Of a DNA stretch of 64,000 nt, positions 17,622 through 25,548 are shown piece by piece. The translations under genes were made by a program, and so were the position numbers. The notes beneath the pieces are model-generated. The model searched no databases. It was not told the origin of the DNA and was given only the letters and a program-made list of their open reading frames with translations. Origin of the DNA: Verrucomicrobiia bacterium (GTDB taxonomy: Bacteria; Verrucomicrobiota; Verrucomicrobiia; Limisphaerales; Pedosphaeraceae); assembly GCA_036268055.1 (NCBI GenBank), contig DATAUW010000016.1:124001-188000 (forward strand), given 5' to 3'. Within the stretch, counting starts at the first letter, position 1, and the number at the start of each line of letters is the position of its first letter.

Positions 17622-18306
17622 CGAACCCGCCAACGCCATGCTCGACGCGCGCAATCTCCATAAGCGCTATGAAATGGGCCCGCGCTCGCTCGAAGTTTTG
17701 CGCGGGGTCAGTTTGACCATCGCGCGCGGGGATTTTCTCGCGCTGCGCGGTGCATCCGGCACGGGCAAGAGCACGCTGTTGCATCTGTTGGGCGGACTTG
17801 ATTCGCCGAATGTGGGTGAAGTCTGGTTCGATGGAAAAAATCTCGCCAAGCTTTCCACAACGGCGCTCGCGCGCTTGCGCAACTTGAAAGTCGGTTTTAT
17901 TTTTCAGGCGTATCATCTCTTGCCCGAACTCGATGCCTTGGAAAACGTCTGCCTGCCCGCGCGCATGGCTCGCACTTCGGCTTCCGCGACGGAAGCGCGC
18001 GCGCGCGAATTGCTTGCCCGCGTGGGATTGAAGGATCGCATGGAGCATCGGCCCACTGAGCTTTCCGGCGGCGAACAGCAACGGGTCGCGATTGCGCGGG
18101 CGATGATTAATTCACCCGAATTGATTCTTGCCGATGAGCCGACCGGGAATCTCGATTCGCAAACCGGCGGTGAAATCATGGATTTGCTCTGTGCTTTGCG
18201 CACGGAACACAACACGACGCTCGTCATTGCCACTCACGATTCCAAACTTGCCGGTCGCGCGCCAAAAGTCGTCCATCTCGCAGACGGCCAAATCGTGCAG
18301 AAGTGA
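17614..18306 (+). CDS. lolD: lipoprotein-releasing ABC transporter ATP-binding protein LolD
   Basis: A protein of 230 residues. Walker A GASGTGKST, signature LSGGEQQRVAIARA, Walker B LILADEPTGNLDS and H-loop ATHDSKL are intact. NLDSQTGGEIMDLL and the Q-loop FQAYHLLPELDALENV fit the LolD/MacB-type subfamily. The ATG lies within ATGAGTAA shared with the end of the permease gene, so translation is coupled. It ends 6 bp before the convergent guaA stop. Confidence 0.92.
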   Translation: MSNEPANAMLDARNLHKRYEMGPRSLEVLRGVSLTIARGDFLALRGASGTGKSTLLHLLGGLDSPNVGEVWFDGKNLAKLSTTALARLRNLKVGFIFQAYHLLPELDALENVCLPARMARTSASATEARARELLARVGLKDRMEHRPTELSGGEQQRVAIARAMINSPELILADEPTGNLDSQTGGEIMDLLCALRTEHNTTLVIATHDSKLAGRAPKVVHLADGQIVQK

Positions 18307-18312
18307 GCGAGG

Positions 18313-19854
18313 TTATTCCCACTCAATCGTTCCCGGCGGCTTGCTCGTGATGTCGAAGCACACGCGGTTGACGCCTTTGACTTCATTCGTGATGCGGCTG
18401 GAAACTTTTTCGAGCACGTCGTACGGAAGCTTTACCCAATCCGCCGTCATGCCGTCCTGCGATTCCACCGCGCGCAACGCGATGGTGTATTCATAAGTGC
18501 GTTCGTCACCCATGACGCCGACGCTTTTCACCGGCAGCAGCACCGCGAAGCTTTGCCAAATCTTGTAATACCACCCGCTCGATTTCATTTCCTCGACGAC
18601 GATGGTGTCGGCCTCGCGCAAAATATCGCAACGCCGCTCGGTGACTTCGCCGAGGATGCGCACGGCCAAACCCGGTCCGGGGAACGGCTGGCGTAAAACG
18701 ATCTCGCGCGGCAAGCCCAATTCCAATCCGAGTTCGCGCACTTCGTCCTTGAACAAACATTTCAACGGTTCGACCAGTTGAAATTTCATTTTTTTGGGCA
18801 AGCCGCCGACGTTATGATGGCTCTTGATCATGGCGGCGGGATTGCCCGCGATGGGAACCGATTCAATCACATCGGGGTAGAGCGTGCCTTGCGCGAGAAA
18901 CTTCGCCTTGCCCGCGCGCTTGGTGGCGGCCTGAAAAACCTCGATGAAAGTGCGGCCGATAATTTTGCGTTTGCGTTCTGGATCGGTCACGCCCTTGAGA
19001 CGATTCAGGAAAAGTTTCGAGGCATCCTCGTACTGCAAGCGGATCTTGAAATGCCGACTGAAAACTTCCTGCACGACGCCCGCCTCGCGTCCGCGCAACA
19101 GGCCGTTGTTGACGAAGATGCAGGTGAGTTGATCGCCGATGGCCTTGTGCAAGAGCGCGGCGGCGACGCTCGAATCCACCCCGCCGCTCAAGCCGAGGAT
19201 CACGCGCTCGTCGCCGACCTGGGTGCGAATCGCGGCCACCGCCTGATCAATGTAATTGTGCATCGTCCAGTTTTTGCCGCAGCCGCAAATATTATGGACG
19301 AAATTGGCGATGATCTTTTTACCCTGCGGCGTGTGGGCGACTTCGGGATGAAATTGCAGGCCGAAAATTTTTGCCGCGCGATTTTCGATGGCGGCGTAGG
19401 GCGAATTTTCCGTCACCGCGACGGACTTGAATCCGGCGGGGACTTTGGTGAGTTTATCAGCGTGGGAATTCCACACCTGCAACTTCTCGGGAAGATTCGC
19501 GAAGAGCGGGCAAAAGCTGTCCTTCACCTGCAACGTGCCTTTGCCGTATTCGCGCTTGAGGCCTTTCTCGACTTTGCCGCCGAGATATTGCGCGAGCAGT
19601 TGGATGCCGAAACAAATCCCGAGAATGGGCACGCCGAGTTGAAAAATATTTTTATCGGGCAGGGGAGCGTCCTTAGCATAAACGCTCGATGGGCCGCCAG
19701 ACAGGATCAATCCGCTGGGGCGCAATGCGGCGATTTCCGCCGCGGGCGTGTCGTAGCGCAGGATGATGGAATAGACATTGCACTCGCGGATGCGGCGCGC
19801 GATGACCTGGGTGTATTGGGAACCGAAATCGAGGATGACAATTTGTTCGTTCAT
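18313..19854 (-). CDS. guaA: GMP synthase (glutamine-hydrolysing)
   Basis: A protein of 513 residues, the usual length. The N-terminal class I amidotransferase domain has the nucleophile C81 (GICFGIQLL) and the His/Glu pair in [12 protein letters not shown]; the ATP-pyrophosphatase domain has the P-loop [12 protein letters not shown]; the C-terminal dimerisation domain ends in the conserved [10 protein letters not shown]. It converts XMP, glutamine and ATP to GMP in purine synthesis. It stands alone on the minus strand; no guaB is adjacent. Confidence 0.98.
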   Translation of the reverse strand: MNEQIVILDFGSQYTQVIARRIRECNVYSIILRYDTPAAEIAALRPSGLILSGGPSSVYAKDAPLPDKNIFQLGVPILGICFGIQLLAQYLGGKVEKGLKREYGKGTLQVKDSFCPLFANLPEKLQVWNSHADKLTKVPAGFKSVAVTENSPYAAIENRAAKIFGLQFHPEVAHTPQGKKIIANFVHNICGCGKNWTMHNYIDQAVAAIRTQVGDERVILGLSGGVDSSVAAALLHKAIGDQLTCIFVNNGLLRGREAGVVQEVFSRHFKIRLQYEDASKLFLNRLKGVTDPERKRKIIGRTFIEVFQAATKRAGKAKFLAQGTLYPDVIESVPIAGNPAAMIKSHHNVGGLPKKMKFQLVEPLKCLFKDEVRELGLELGLPREIVLRQPFPGPGLAVRILGEVTERRCDILREADTIVVEEMKSSGWYYKIWQSFAVLLPVKSVGVMGDERTYEYTIALRAVESQDGMTADWVKLPYDVLEKVSSRITNEVKGVNRVCFDITSKPPGTIEWE

Positions 19855-19905
19855 GCCGTTTAAAGGCGATGCGTTCTAACGCGGAAAGGCGGGTTTGGCG
19901 AGAAC

Positions 19906-19935
19906 AAAAAAAGCCGTCACGAAATCGTAACGGCT
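19906..19935 (-). terminator. Rho-independent terminator of the pilin-like lipoprotein gene
   Basis: AGCCGT and ACGGCT close a long stem (19912-19935) around a small loop, followed on the minus strand by a run of seven T. It separates the lipoprotein gene from guaA. Confidence 0.85.
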
Positions 19936-19963
19936 ACAAACCGGGCGCGGAATTGAAAAATGA

Positions 19964-20323
19964 TTATTCGCTGACCATCGTGACTTTGCCGGTCGTGGGG
20001 TCGTAATCCAATTTCATGCCGTTGGGCACGTCGGGAATTCTCACGATCAATTTTTGTTCGATCAATTCGTTCAAATCTTTGGGGTAATGTCCTTCGGTCG
20101 CATTATACATCTGGACGGCCTGATTGAGCGAGGCGAGGTCCACGACCTTGAGCGCTCGCTGCTGGCCATTGGCCATGGCGCCGACGTAATCGGCGGGTGC
20201 GCTCAGGGGACTGACACCGCTGCTTCCTGAACTGGATGGCGTTGAAGAAGTTGACTGGCTGGATTTGCCGCAGCCGGCCACCAACGCGACCGCAAGCACG
20301 GTGATATAAACGGGCGTTCTCAT
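19964..20323 (-). CDS. lipoprotein with a pseudopilin-like C-terminal domain
   Basis: A protein of 119 residues. The lipobox LVAGC (Cys 18) is followed by a Ser-rich linker, so it is a lipid-anchored envelope protein. The C-terminal half (LASLNQAVQMYNATEGHYPKD, then LIVRIPDVPNGMKLDYD) strongly resembles the C-terminal part of T2SSG-type pseudopilins, but the pilin N-terminal helix is replaced by the lipoprotein signal. A promoter-like TATATT ends 6 nt before the ATG. Function unknown; a role in a type II secretion or pilus-like assembly is only a guess. Confidence 0.8.
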   Translation of the reverse strand: MRTPVYITVLAVALVAGCGKSSQSTSSTPSSSGSSGVSPLSAPADYVGAMANGQQRALKVVDLASLNQAVQMYNATEGHYPKDLNELIEQKLIVRIPDVPNGMKLDYDPTTGKVTMVSE

Positions 20324-20329
20324 GCCCGT

Positions 20330-20357
20330 AATATATCACCGGCGGCAGATTATCCAA
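20330..20357 (-). promoter_or_regulatory. promoter of the pilin-like lipoprotein gene
   Basis: On the minus strand TTGGAT (20357-20352), 16-bp spacer and TATATT (20335-20330), with exactly 6 nt to the ATG at 20323. A leaderless transcript is predicted. Confidence 0.5.
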
Positions 20358-20364
20358 GCGCCGA

Positions 20365-20523
20365 CTATTGATTAGTCGAAGGCGGCATGGTGTTCGTCGC
20401 CGCTGGCGGCGCCGAATTGGTGTTGACTGGAGGAACGGTGCTGTTGCTGGGGGCGTTTTGATCGCAGCCAGCCAGGACGATTCCAGTGACCATTAACGAG
20501 AGTAGGATAGTAATCTTCTTCAT
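20365..20523 (-). CDS. small lipoprotein, 52 residues
   Basis: The reading frame encodes MKKITILLSLMVTGIVLAGC and a Pro/Asn/Thr-rich tail of 32 residues ending in PPSTNQ. The lipobox VLAGC (Cys 20) and positive N terminus give a clear type II signal. The tail is of low complexity, with no domain. TAGGAT ends 6 nt before the ATG. It sits 41 bp upstream of the pilin-like lipoprotein gene on the same strand. Small entericidin-like lipoproteins look similar, but no family is claimed. Confidence 0.7.
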   Translation of the reverse strand: MKKITILLSLMVTGIVLAGCDQNAPSNSTVPPVNTNSAPPAATNTMPPSTNQ

Positions 20524-20529
20524 ATTCGC

Positions 20530-20556
20530 ATCCTAGCACGGCTTTCTTGAATGCAA
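20530..20556 (-). promoter_or_regulatory. promoter of the small lipoprotein gene
   Basis: On the minus strand TTGCAT (20556-20551), 15-bp spacer and TAGGAT (20535-20530), 6 nt before the ATG at 20523. The AGGAT part could also be read as a weak ribosome-binding site. Confidence 0.4.
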
Positions 20557-20627
20557 AATTTTTCCAGGGAAAAAATTGGAGAAGGCCTAATCTTATGCGG
20601 GGTGGAAGGGGTGGATTTTGGTTTGTG

Positions 20628-20692
20628 CCGCTCCTATGGAGCTTGAGGATTAGGGGAACGCTATTATAAACATGGCGCTCCTAGCGGAGCTT
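20628..20692. repeat. pair of short hairpin modules
   Basis: Two related stems, GCTCC-TAT-GGAGC (20630-20642) and GCTCC-TAGC-GGAGC (20677-20690), separated by about 35 bp in the 343-bp gap upstream of the small lipoprotein gene. Both are followed by TT, and they look like units of a dispersed palindromic repeat. I see no gene in the gap 20524-20866. Confidence 0.55.
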
Positions 20693-20866
20693 CAAACAGG
20701 CGCGAGGGGAAGGTTTCAGGCTTTCGAACTTCGCTGAGAGAGCCAGGTTTATAGAATGAACCATTTATAACCAAGCTCGAGAAGAGCGGCATAAAAGGGC
20801 CATGTCCTTTTCGCACTTTCCAAAAGTTGTAGAAAATGAGGTGTGCCCAAAACTCGCGCTGGCTAA

Positions 20867-22861
20867 TCAAGACTGGAGTTTCGTCGCCAAATCCCGGGCG
20901 AGCTTGATCAACTCAAAATCCTTCACGAGATCGCCAAAACGGAACGAGGGCATGCCGCTTTGCTGTTGGCCGAGCAATTCGCCGGGGCCGCGTAATTTCA
21001 AATCCGCCTCGGCAATGCGAAAACCATCCATCGTTTCTTCCAGCACGGCCAAACGCTGGCGGGCCTCGGCGTTCTTCGCGTTCGCCACGAGGATGCAGGT
21101 CGAATCGTGCGCACCGCGGCCGATGCGTCCGCGCAGTTGATGAAGTTGGGCGAGGCCGAATTGCTCGGCGTTCTCGATGACCATGATGGTGGCATTCGGC
21201 ACGTCCACGCCGACCTCAATCAGCGGCGTCGCGAGCAGGACTTTTATTTCGCCATTGCGAAAGCCCGCCATCACGCGTTCTTTTTCCGCACTAGCGAGAC
21301 GGCCATGCAACAGTCCCACCGCATGCGGCGCGAACAGTTTTTTCAAGTGCTCGAATTCTTTCGTCACCGCCTTCAGACCCGCTGCGCCGGTTTCCTCGAT
21401 GCGCGGATAGACGACGTACGCCTGCCGTCCCGCCGCGAGCTTTTCGCGCGCGAAGGCCCAGACTTTCGGCAGCTTGTCCGCGGCGCGCACGAAGGTCTTG
21501 ATTTGCCCGCGGCCTTTCGGCAGTTCGTCAATCACGGAGACATCCAGCTCGCCGTAGAGCGTGAGCCCGAGCGTGCGCGGAATAGGGGTCGCAGTCATCA
21601 CCAGCAGATGCGGATAATTTCCCTTGCGAACAAACTGTTCGCGCTGCGTCACGCCGAATTTATGCTGCTCGTCAATGATGACGAGGCCGAGGCGTTCCAT
21701 CGCGAAACCGGATTCGATCAGGGCGTGCGTGCCGATGGTCAGAATGCCGCGAGAATTTTTCGCGAGCAGCGAGGCGCGTTCGGTCTTGCGGCTGCCGGTT
21801 TGCAACTGCACGTCAATCCCGAGCGGCTCGAACCAGCGCGTGAAGGTCTGGAAATGTTGCGCCGCGAGAATTTCCGTCGGCGCCATGAGCGCGACATTGT
21901 AACCGCTTTCCAGAGCCATCAAGGCGCTGCACGCGGCGACGGCGGTTTTGCCCGAGCCGACGTCGCCTTGCAGCAATCGCCGCATGGGATGAGGGCCGCC
22001 GAGGTCGTGGCGCAACTCGCGCAGCACGCGGGTTTGCGCATCGGTCAGGTGAAATCCAAGTTTCGCGAGAAAGGGGCGGATCAACTGGTTATTTCCCGCG
22101 CACGGCAAACCTTTCGCCTTGGCTTCGAATTTTTTTCGGCGCGCACGGATGTCGCTTTGAAGCACGATAAATTCATCCAAGGCGAGCCGACGCCGGGCCA
22201 TTTCCATGTCGTCCAGCGCCTCGGGAAAATGCAGCATGCGAATGGCATTGGCGCGCGCGGGAAAATCGTTGAGCGCTAGCGCGGGCCACGGTTCGGTGAT
22301 GTGCCCCTCGAACAGATGGAGCGCGCGCCAGATCAGGGCGCGCAGCCAGCGTTGCGGCAAGCCTTCGGTCAGCGGATAAATCGGCGCGATGCGATTGATG
22401 TGAATGGCGCTTTCATCGCCGTCCTCGATGATTTCCGTTTCGGGATGGTCCATCGTGCGGGGCTTACCGGGTTTCAGTTTGCCGAAGATGAAAAGCTCGT
22501 CGCCGACGGCAAAATAATTTTGCATGAACGGCAGGTTCCACCAGCGGCAATGCAACCGCGCGGAGCCGTCATCCACTATGATTTCGAAAACTGATTTTTG
22601 GCCGCCGCGAAATCGCTTGAGGCCGAGGGCGATGATTTTTCCGCGGGTCGTGGCGGCTTCCTCGGGTTGCAATTCACTGATGGCGCGAAAATGGCGGCGG
22701 TCTTCGTAACGCCGCGGGCGGTGCAGAAAAAGATCGCCGACGGTGAGCAGGTCCAGGCGGGCGAGTTGCGCCTCGCGGTCCGAGCCGACGCCGCGCACGT
22801 GCCGCAATGGGCGTTCCAGCGGCGAAGCGATGGGGGAAGGATTGGCGGGCGGCACGGACAT
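20867..22861 (-). CDS. recG: ATP-dependent DNA helicase RecG
   Basis: A protein of 664 residues. The N-terminal wedge (OB-fold) domain with LDLLTVGDLFLHRPRRYEDR is followed by the helicase core: Walker A GDVGSGKT (299-306), DEQH box, MTATPIPRTL (motif III) and QLRGRIGRG (motif VI), then the TRG-type segment near FRIAEADLKLRGPGELLG. RecG remodels stalled replication forks and Holliday junctions. The gene is monocistronic, flanked by repeat-rich DNA on both sides. Confidence 0.97.
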   Translation of the reverse strand: MSVPPANPSPIASPLERPLRHVRGVGSDREAQLARLDLLTVGDLFLHRPRRYEDRRHFRAISELQPEEAATTRGKIIALGLKRFRGGQKSVFEIIVDDGSARLHCRWWNLPFMQNYFAVGDELFIFGKLKPGKPRTMDHPETEIIEDGDESAIHINRIAPIYPLTEGLPQRWLRALIWRALHLFEGHITEPWPALALNDFPARANAIRMLHFPEALDDMEMARRRLALDEFIVLQSDIRARRKKFEAKAKGLPCAGNNQLIRPFLAKLGFHLTDAQTRVLRELRHDLGGPHPMRRLLQGDVGSGKTAVAACSALMALESGYNVALMAPTEILAAQHFQTFTRWFEPLGIDVQLQTGSRKTERASLLAKNSRGILTIGTHALIESGFAMERLGLVIIDEQHKFGVTQREQFVRKGNYPHLLVMTATPIPRTLGLTLYGELDVSVIDELPKGRGQIKTFVRAADKLPKVWAFAREKLAAGRQAYVVYPRIEETGAAGLKAVTKEFEHLKKLFAPHAVGLLHGRLASAEKERVMAGFRNGEIKVLLATPLIEVGVDVPNATIMVIENAEQFGLAQLHQLRGRIGRGAHDSTCILVANAKNAEARQRLAVLEETMDGFRIAEADLKLRGPGELLGQQQSGMPSFRFGDLVKDFELIKLARDLATKLQS

Positions 22862-22869
22862 TTTTCCAG

Positions 22870-22898
22870 ACGATACAAATGCGGGCGCGGTCGTTCAA
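22870..22898 (-). promoter_or_regulatory. promoter of recG
   Basis: On the minus strand TTGAAC (22898-22893), 17-bp spacer and TATCGT (22875-22870), ending 8 nt before the ATG at 22861. No Shine-Dalgarno sequence is visible. Confidence 0.45.
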
Positions 22899-22959
22899 CG
22901 GGAAAGGAGGGCGGCGTGCTGGACGTTTGCCATTTCGCCATTGAGATTTGGCGAGGATG

Positions 22960-23277
22960 GTTCCAGGGAATGGGCTCGCCTCGCTATGCTCGGGATAGAT
23001 TTTTTTTGGCGGATGAATTTTCCCCCGGCTGAAGCACGGGGGTTAATGAGAAGCGGTGGGTGAATGTGGGCGCTGGTTTCGTGCAGGGATTTCTTTCGTC
23101 CCTGCCGGGACTCGGATTGATGGGATTTCAACCCAGCAATGAATTGCTGGGCTAAGATCGGTCGTCCCTGCGGGACTTCGGACGACGGAGCGGCAGCGCT
23201 GTCCTACCATGGTGGTTGGGTGAAGGTGCGCTTTAGACAGATTGAGTTACGGCTCGCGGGTACGCTCGCCCTCCCTA
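22960..23277 (+). repeat. mosaic intergenic repeat, copy A
   Basis: Fills most of the 426-bp gap between recG and the aldehyde dehydrogenase gene. Modules in order: AATGGGCTCGCCTCGC, a CCCCCG/CGGGGG hairpin followed by GTTAATGAGAAGCG, TCGTCCCTGCCGGGACT, the hairpin CCCAGCAAT-GA-ATTGCTGGG (23132-23151) followed by CTAAGATC, CGTCCCTGCGGGACTT, CGGAGCGGCA, and GTTACGGCTCGCGGGTACGC. The same order is found in copy C (28151-28478) and part of it in copy B (25261-25460). Short reading frames inside it (with the string CWAKI) are not genes. Confidence 0.85.
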
Positions 23278-23287
23278 GATTAAAGTT

Positions 23288-24160
23288 TTATACGCCGATG
23301 GGGTGCCAGGCGGTTTTGTATTCGATGGTGTCGAGGATTTTGTAGGGGTCTTCGGCTTTGGCGGTGAACCAGTCGGCGAAGGAAAGTTTGGTGGCGGTGT
23401 AGCGCTTTAGATTTTTGGCGGAGCCGGCTTGCAGAGTCGCGCCGAGGGCGGTGTCGCCGGAGGCGTCCACAATGGCGTTGATGTCCATGTGGGTGGCGAG
23501 GTGCGGGGCGAGTTCGGCGCGTTTGCCGGCGAGGAGGTTGACGACTCCGCCGGGGAGGTCGCTGGTGGCGAGAATTTCGGCGAAGGTGAGGGCGGTGAGG
23601 GGATGTTTTTCGGAGGCGATGACGACGCAGGTGTTTCCGCTGAGGATGGCGGGCGCGATGACGGAGACGAGGGCAACCAGGGGCGGTTCATCGGGCGCGA
23701 CGACGGCGACGACGCCAGTGGGCTCGGGGGTGGTGAAATTAAAATGGGAGGAGGCAACGGGGTTCACGGAGCCGAAGACCTGGGAATATTTATCGGTCCA
23801 GCCGGCGTAATAGACGAGGCGGTCTATGGCGACGTTGACGCCGGCGCGGACTTTGGCGGGGCCGGTGCCGGTGGAGCGGATGATTTCGTGGGTGAGTTCA
23901 TCGGCGCGGTTTTGGAGCATCTCGGCGGCGCGGTAGAGGATTTGGCCGCGGAGGTAGGCGGTGCGTTTGGCCCAGCCATCGAACGCGCCACGGGCGGCGG
24001 TGACGGCATCGCGCAGGTCTTTGCGGGAGGCGTGGGAGTAATTATCGAGGTGTTCACCGGCGGGGGACTTGGCGGAGAGGTAACGACCGCTCTCGCTGCG
24101 GACGAAGGCGCCGCCAATGTAGAGCTTGTAGGTCTTGAGGACTTGGAGATGGGTGCTCAT
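23288..24160 (-). CDS. short aldehyde dehydrogenase family protein without the catalytic-Cys half
   Basis: A protein of 290 residues from the ATG at 24160. It matches the N-terminal NAD-binding half of aldehyde dehydrogenases: YKLYIGGAFVRSESGRY, ASRKDLRDAVTAAR, FNFTTPEPTGVVAVVAPDEP and ILSGNTCVVIASEKHP, GGVVNLLAG. The catalytic Cys region and the conserved Glu segment (ELGGK) are missing, and the protein ends in KTAWHPIGV. The ending looks orderly rather than broken, and short paralogues of this kind occur next to full-length enzymes in related phyla, so this is probably a real short family; here no full-length partner is adjacent. Confidence 0.8.
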   Translation of the reverse strand: MSTHLQVLKTYKLYIGGAFVRSESGRYLSAKSPAGEHLDNYSHASRKDLRDAVTAARGAFDGWAKRTAYLRGQILYRAAEMLQNRADELTHEIIRSTGTGPAKVRAGVNVAIDRLVYYAGWTDKYSQVFGSVNPVASSHFNFTTPEPTGVVAVVAPDEPPLVALVSVIAPAILSGNTCVVIASEKHPLTALTFAEILATSDLPGGVVNLLAGKRAELAPHLATHMDINAIVDASGDTALGATLQAGSAKNLKRYTATKLSFADWFTAKAEDPYKILDTIEYKTAWHPIGV

Positions 24161-24253
24161 TTTGGTTTGATAATTATTGGGTATGTCATAGCACGGCGGA
24201 AGCGGTGGGGCAATCACGCAATTTAATTTGTGCGCGTTGGTAGAATGCGATTT

Positions 24254-24289
24254 GACGCAGAGGCGCAGAGGCGCAGAGGCGCAGAGGTC
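24254..24289. repeat. tandem repeat of an 8-bp unit
   Basis: Four perfect copies of CGCAGAGG at 24256-24287, upstream of the short aldehyde dehydrogenase gene. The flanking DNA (CACGGATGGAACACGGA) is also of low complexity. It is too short and lacks spacers, so it is not a CRISPR. Confidence 0.85.
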
Positions 24290-24375
24290 CTTGCGGACGG
24301 CCACTGGGGGAAGGAAATTGGCCACGGATGGAACACGGAACAAACACGGAAAATTTGGCGGATGGATTTTTAGGG

Positions 24376-24666
24376 TTAGAACATGGGATCGAACAGTATT
24401 CCTAAAGTCAGCCATTGAATCATTATAAGAATCATAGCGCAGAGGACTGAAGCGGCGGTGACTTTCCATTTCGAGAGGGTTTTTCGCAGCGAGAAAAATG
24501 TGGCGAGGAAAAATGCAAGCAGCCAGCCCCAAGACATCAGCACCTGATCAATTCTTTCGATGGAGTGTTTGTCTAAATGACCTTCGCCGTAATAGATGAT
24601 GGTGAATATTACCACCAGCAGCGCGTTAGCGAATACGCAGCCGAGAATGGCGCGAAGGGTTTTCAT
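24376..24666 (-). CDS. small membrane protein of unknown function
   Basis: A protein of 96 residues with three hydrophobic segments (about 5-26, 45-60 and 68-92), so an integral membrane protein. No family recognised. Its ATG overlaps the stop of the TPR gene in ATGA, so the two genes are translationally coupled and probably act together or at least are expressed together. Confidence 0.7.
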   Translation of the reverse strand: MKTLRAILGCVFANALLVVIFTIIYYGEGHLDKHSIERIDQVLMSWGWLLAFFLATFFSLRKTLSKWKVTAASVLCAMILIMIQWLTLGILFDPMF

Positions 24667-25157
24667 TTTTCAATGATTGCTCGCAGGGGTTCGAGGTCGG
24701 GGTCTTCGGCGGCCATTTGTTTGATGGCTTTGGCGTCGCCGAGTTTCAGGGATTCTGCGAGCCATTTCTGGGCTTCGGGGAGGCGTTTTAGCTGGCAGCA
24801 GTAGCAGGCGAGGTTGTAGCGGACGTGCCAGCTATTGGGGAAAAGGGCGACGGCGGTTTCGAGGTGGTCGAAGGCTTCCTGGGTGCGCTTGAGTTCGTGG
24901 AGGGCGTAGGAACGATGGATCCAGCCGAAGGAGTTGTTGAAGTCGTCGAGGACCATGCCGTTGGCGAGGTCCACGCAGGCTTCCCAGTTTTTTTCTTTGG
25001 CGAGGATTTGCCAGCGGACTTCGAGGACGTCGGGGTGGGATTGGAGCGAGGGGGTGATGTGCGCGAGTTCGGCGTGGGCTTCAGCGGCGTTCCCAAGTTC
25101 GATCCAGCCGGTGGCGGCGGAGAGGTGATGGGTATCGGGTGGTTGCAACGGTGGCAC
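24663..25157 (-). CDS. TPR-repeat protein
   Basis: A protein of 164 residues starting at GTG (25157). It is all-helical, with TPR-like units: ATGWIELGNAAEAHAELAHI, a VRWQILAKEKNWEACVDLAN unit, RSYALHELKRTQEAFDHLET with VALFPNSWHVRYNLAC, and YCCQLKRLPEAQKWLAESLKL. Cytoplasmic by lack of a signal. TPR proteins of this kind are common in the phylum; its partner is unknown. The membrane protein gene at 24376-24666 overlaps its end by 4 bp. Confidence 0.75.
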   Translation of the reverse strand: MPPLQPPDTHHLSAATGWIELGNAAEAHAELAHITPSLQSHPDVLEVRWQILAKEKNWEACVDLANGMVLDDFNNSFGWIHRSYALHELKRTQEAFDHLETAVALFPNSWHVRYNLACYCCQLKRLPEAQKWLAESLKLGDAKAIKQMAAEDPDLEPLRAIIEK

Positions 25158-25260
25158 GAAGGATTGTTTTCAGGATGGAGCGGAGGCGTCAAGTGCGGGA
25201 GTGGAGGCATCTGCATGTCGCTCCCGTACGGACCGGGAACGCCAGCGATGGCAAATCCGC

Positions 25261-25460
25261 GAAACGGTTGAAAACCGTTTCTTGCGCGCGTTTAGGTTTT
25301 TCCCCCAACTGAAGTTGTGGGTTAATGAGAAGCGTTGGGCGAGTGGGTGAGCGGCGATTCCAGATGGGAATTTCTTTCGTCCCTGCGGGACTTGATTTGC
25401 AACGGGCACAAACCCAGCCATAAATGGCTGGGCTAAGATCTTTCGTCCCTCCGGGACTGA
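25261..25460 (+). repeat. mosaic intergenic repeat, copy B
   Basis: Starts with a perfect hairpin GAAACGGTT-GAA-AACCGTTTC (25261-25281), then CCAACT/AGTTG with GTTAATGAGAAGCG, TTTCGTCCCTGCGGGACTT, the hairpin CCCAGCCAT-AA-ATGGCTGGG (25413-25432) and CTAAGATC, then CGTCCCTCCGGGACT. Compared with copies A and C, one stem pair has changed on both sides (A:T to C:G). It fills most of the 390-bp gap before the HEAT-repeat gene. Confidence 0.85.
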
Positions 25461-25548
25461 CGGGGAGCAGCGACAGTTGCGTCTTGTGCAACCAATGTGG
25501 GTCAGAAAAGTTCTCGTTATGGCGAGGGAATTAAATCATTCTGGCGGC

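Noticed and set aside
20524-20540. AGGAT before the small lipoprotein start as ribosome-binding site
   Set aside because: It overlaps a TAGGAT -10 box placed exactly as at other loci; the promoter reading explains it better, though both cannot be excluded.
23139-23345. Short frames with the string NCWAKI in the mosaic repeat (also at 28079-28531)
   Set aside because: They translate the repeat modules, recur wherever the repeat occurs and have no conserved start; not genes.
24254-24289. CRISPR-like array
   Set aside because: Only four 8-bp tandem units without spacers; the 42-bp repeat has only two copies 558 bp apart and no cas genes are present.
23288-24532. Start of the aldehyde dehydrogenase at 24532
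   Set aside because: The first 124 codons run through the tandem repeat and low-complexity DNA; similarity starts at the ATG at 24160.
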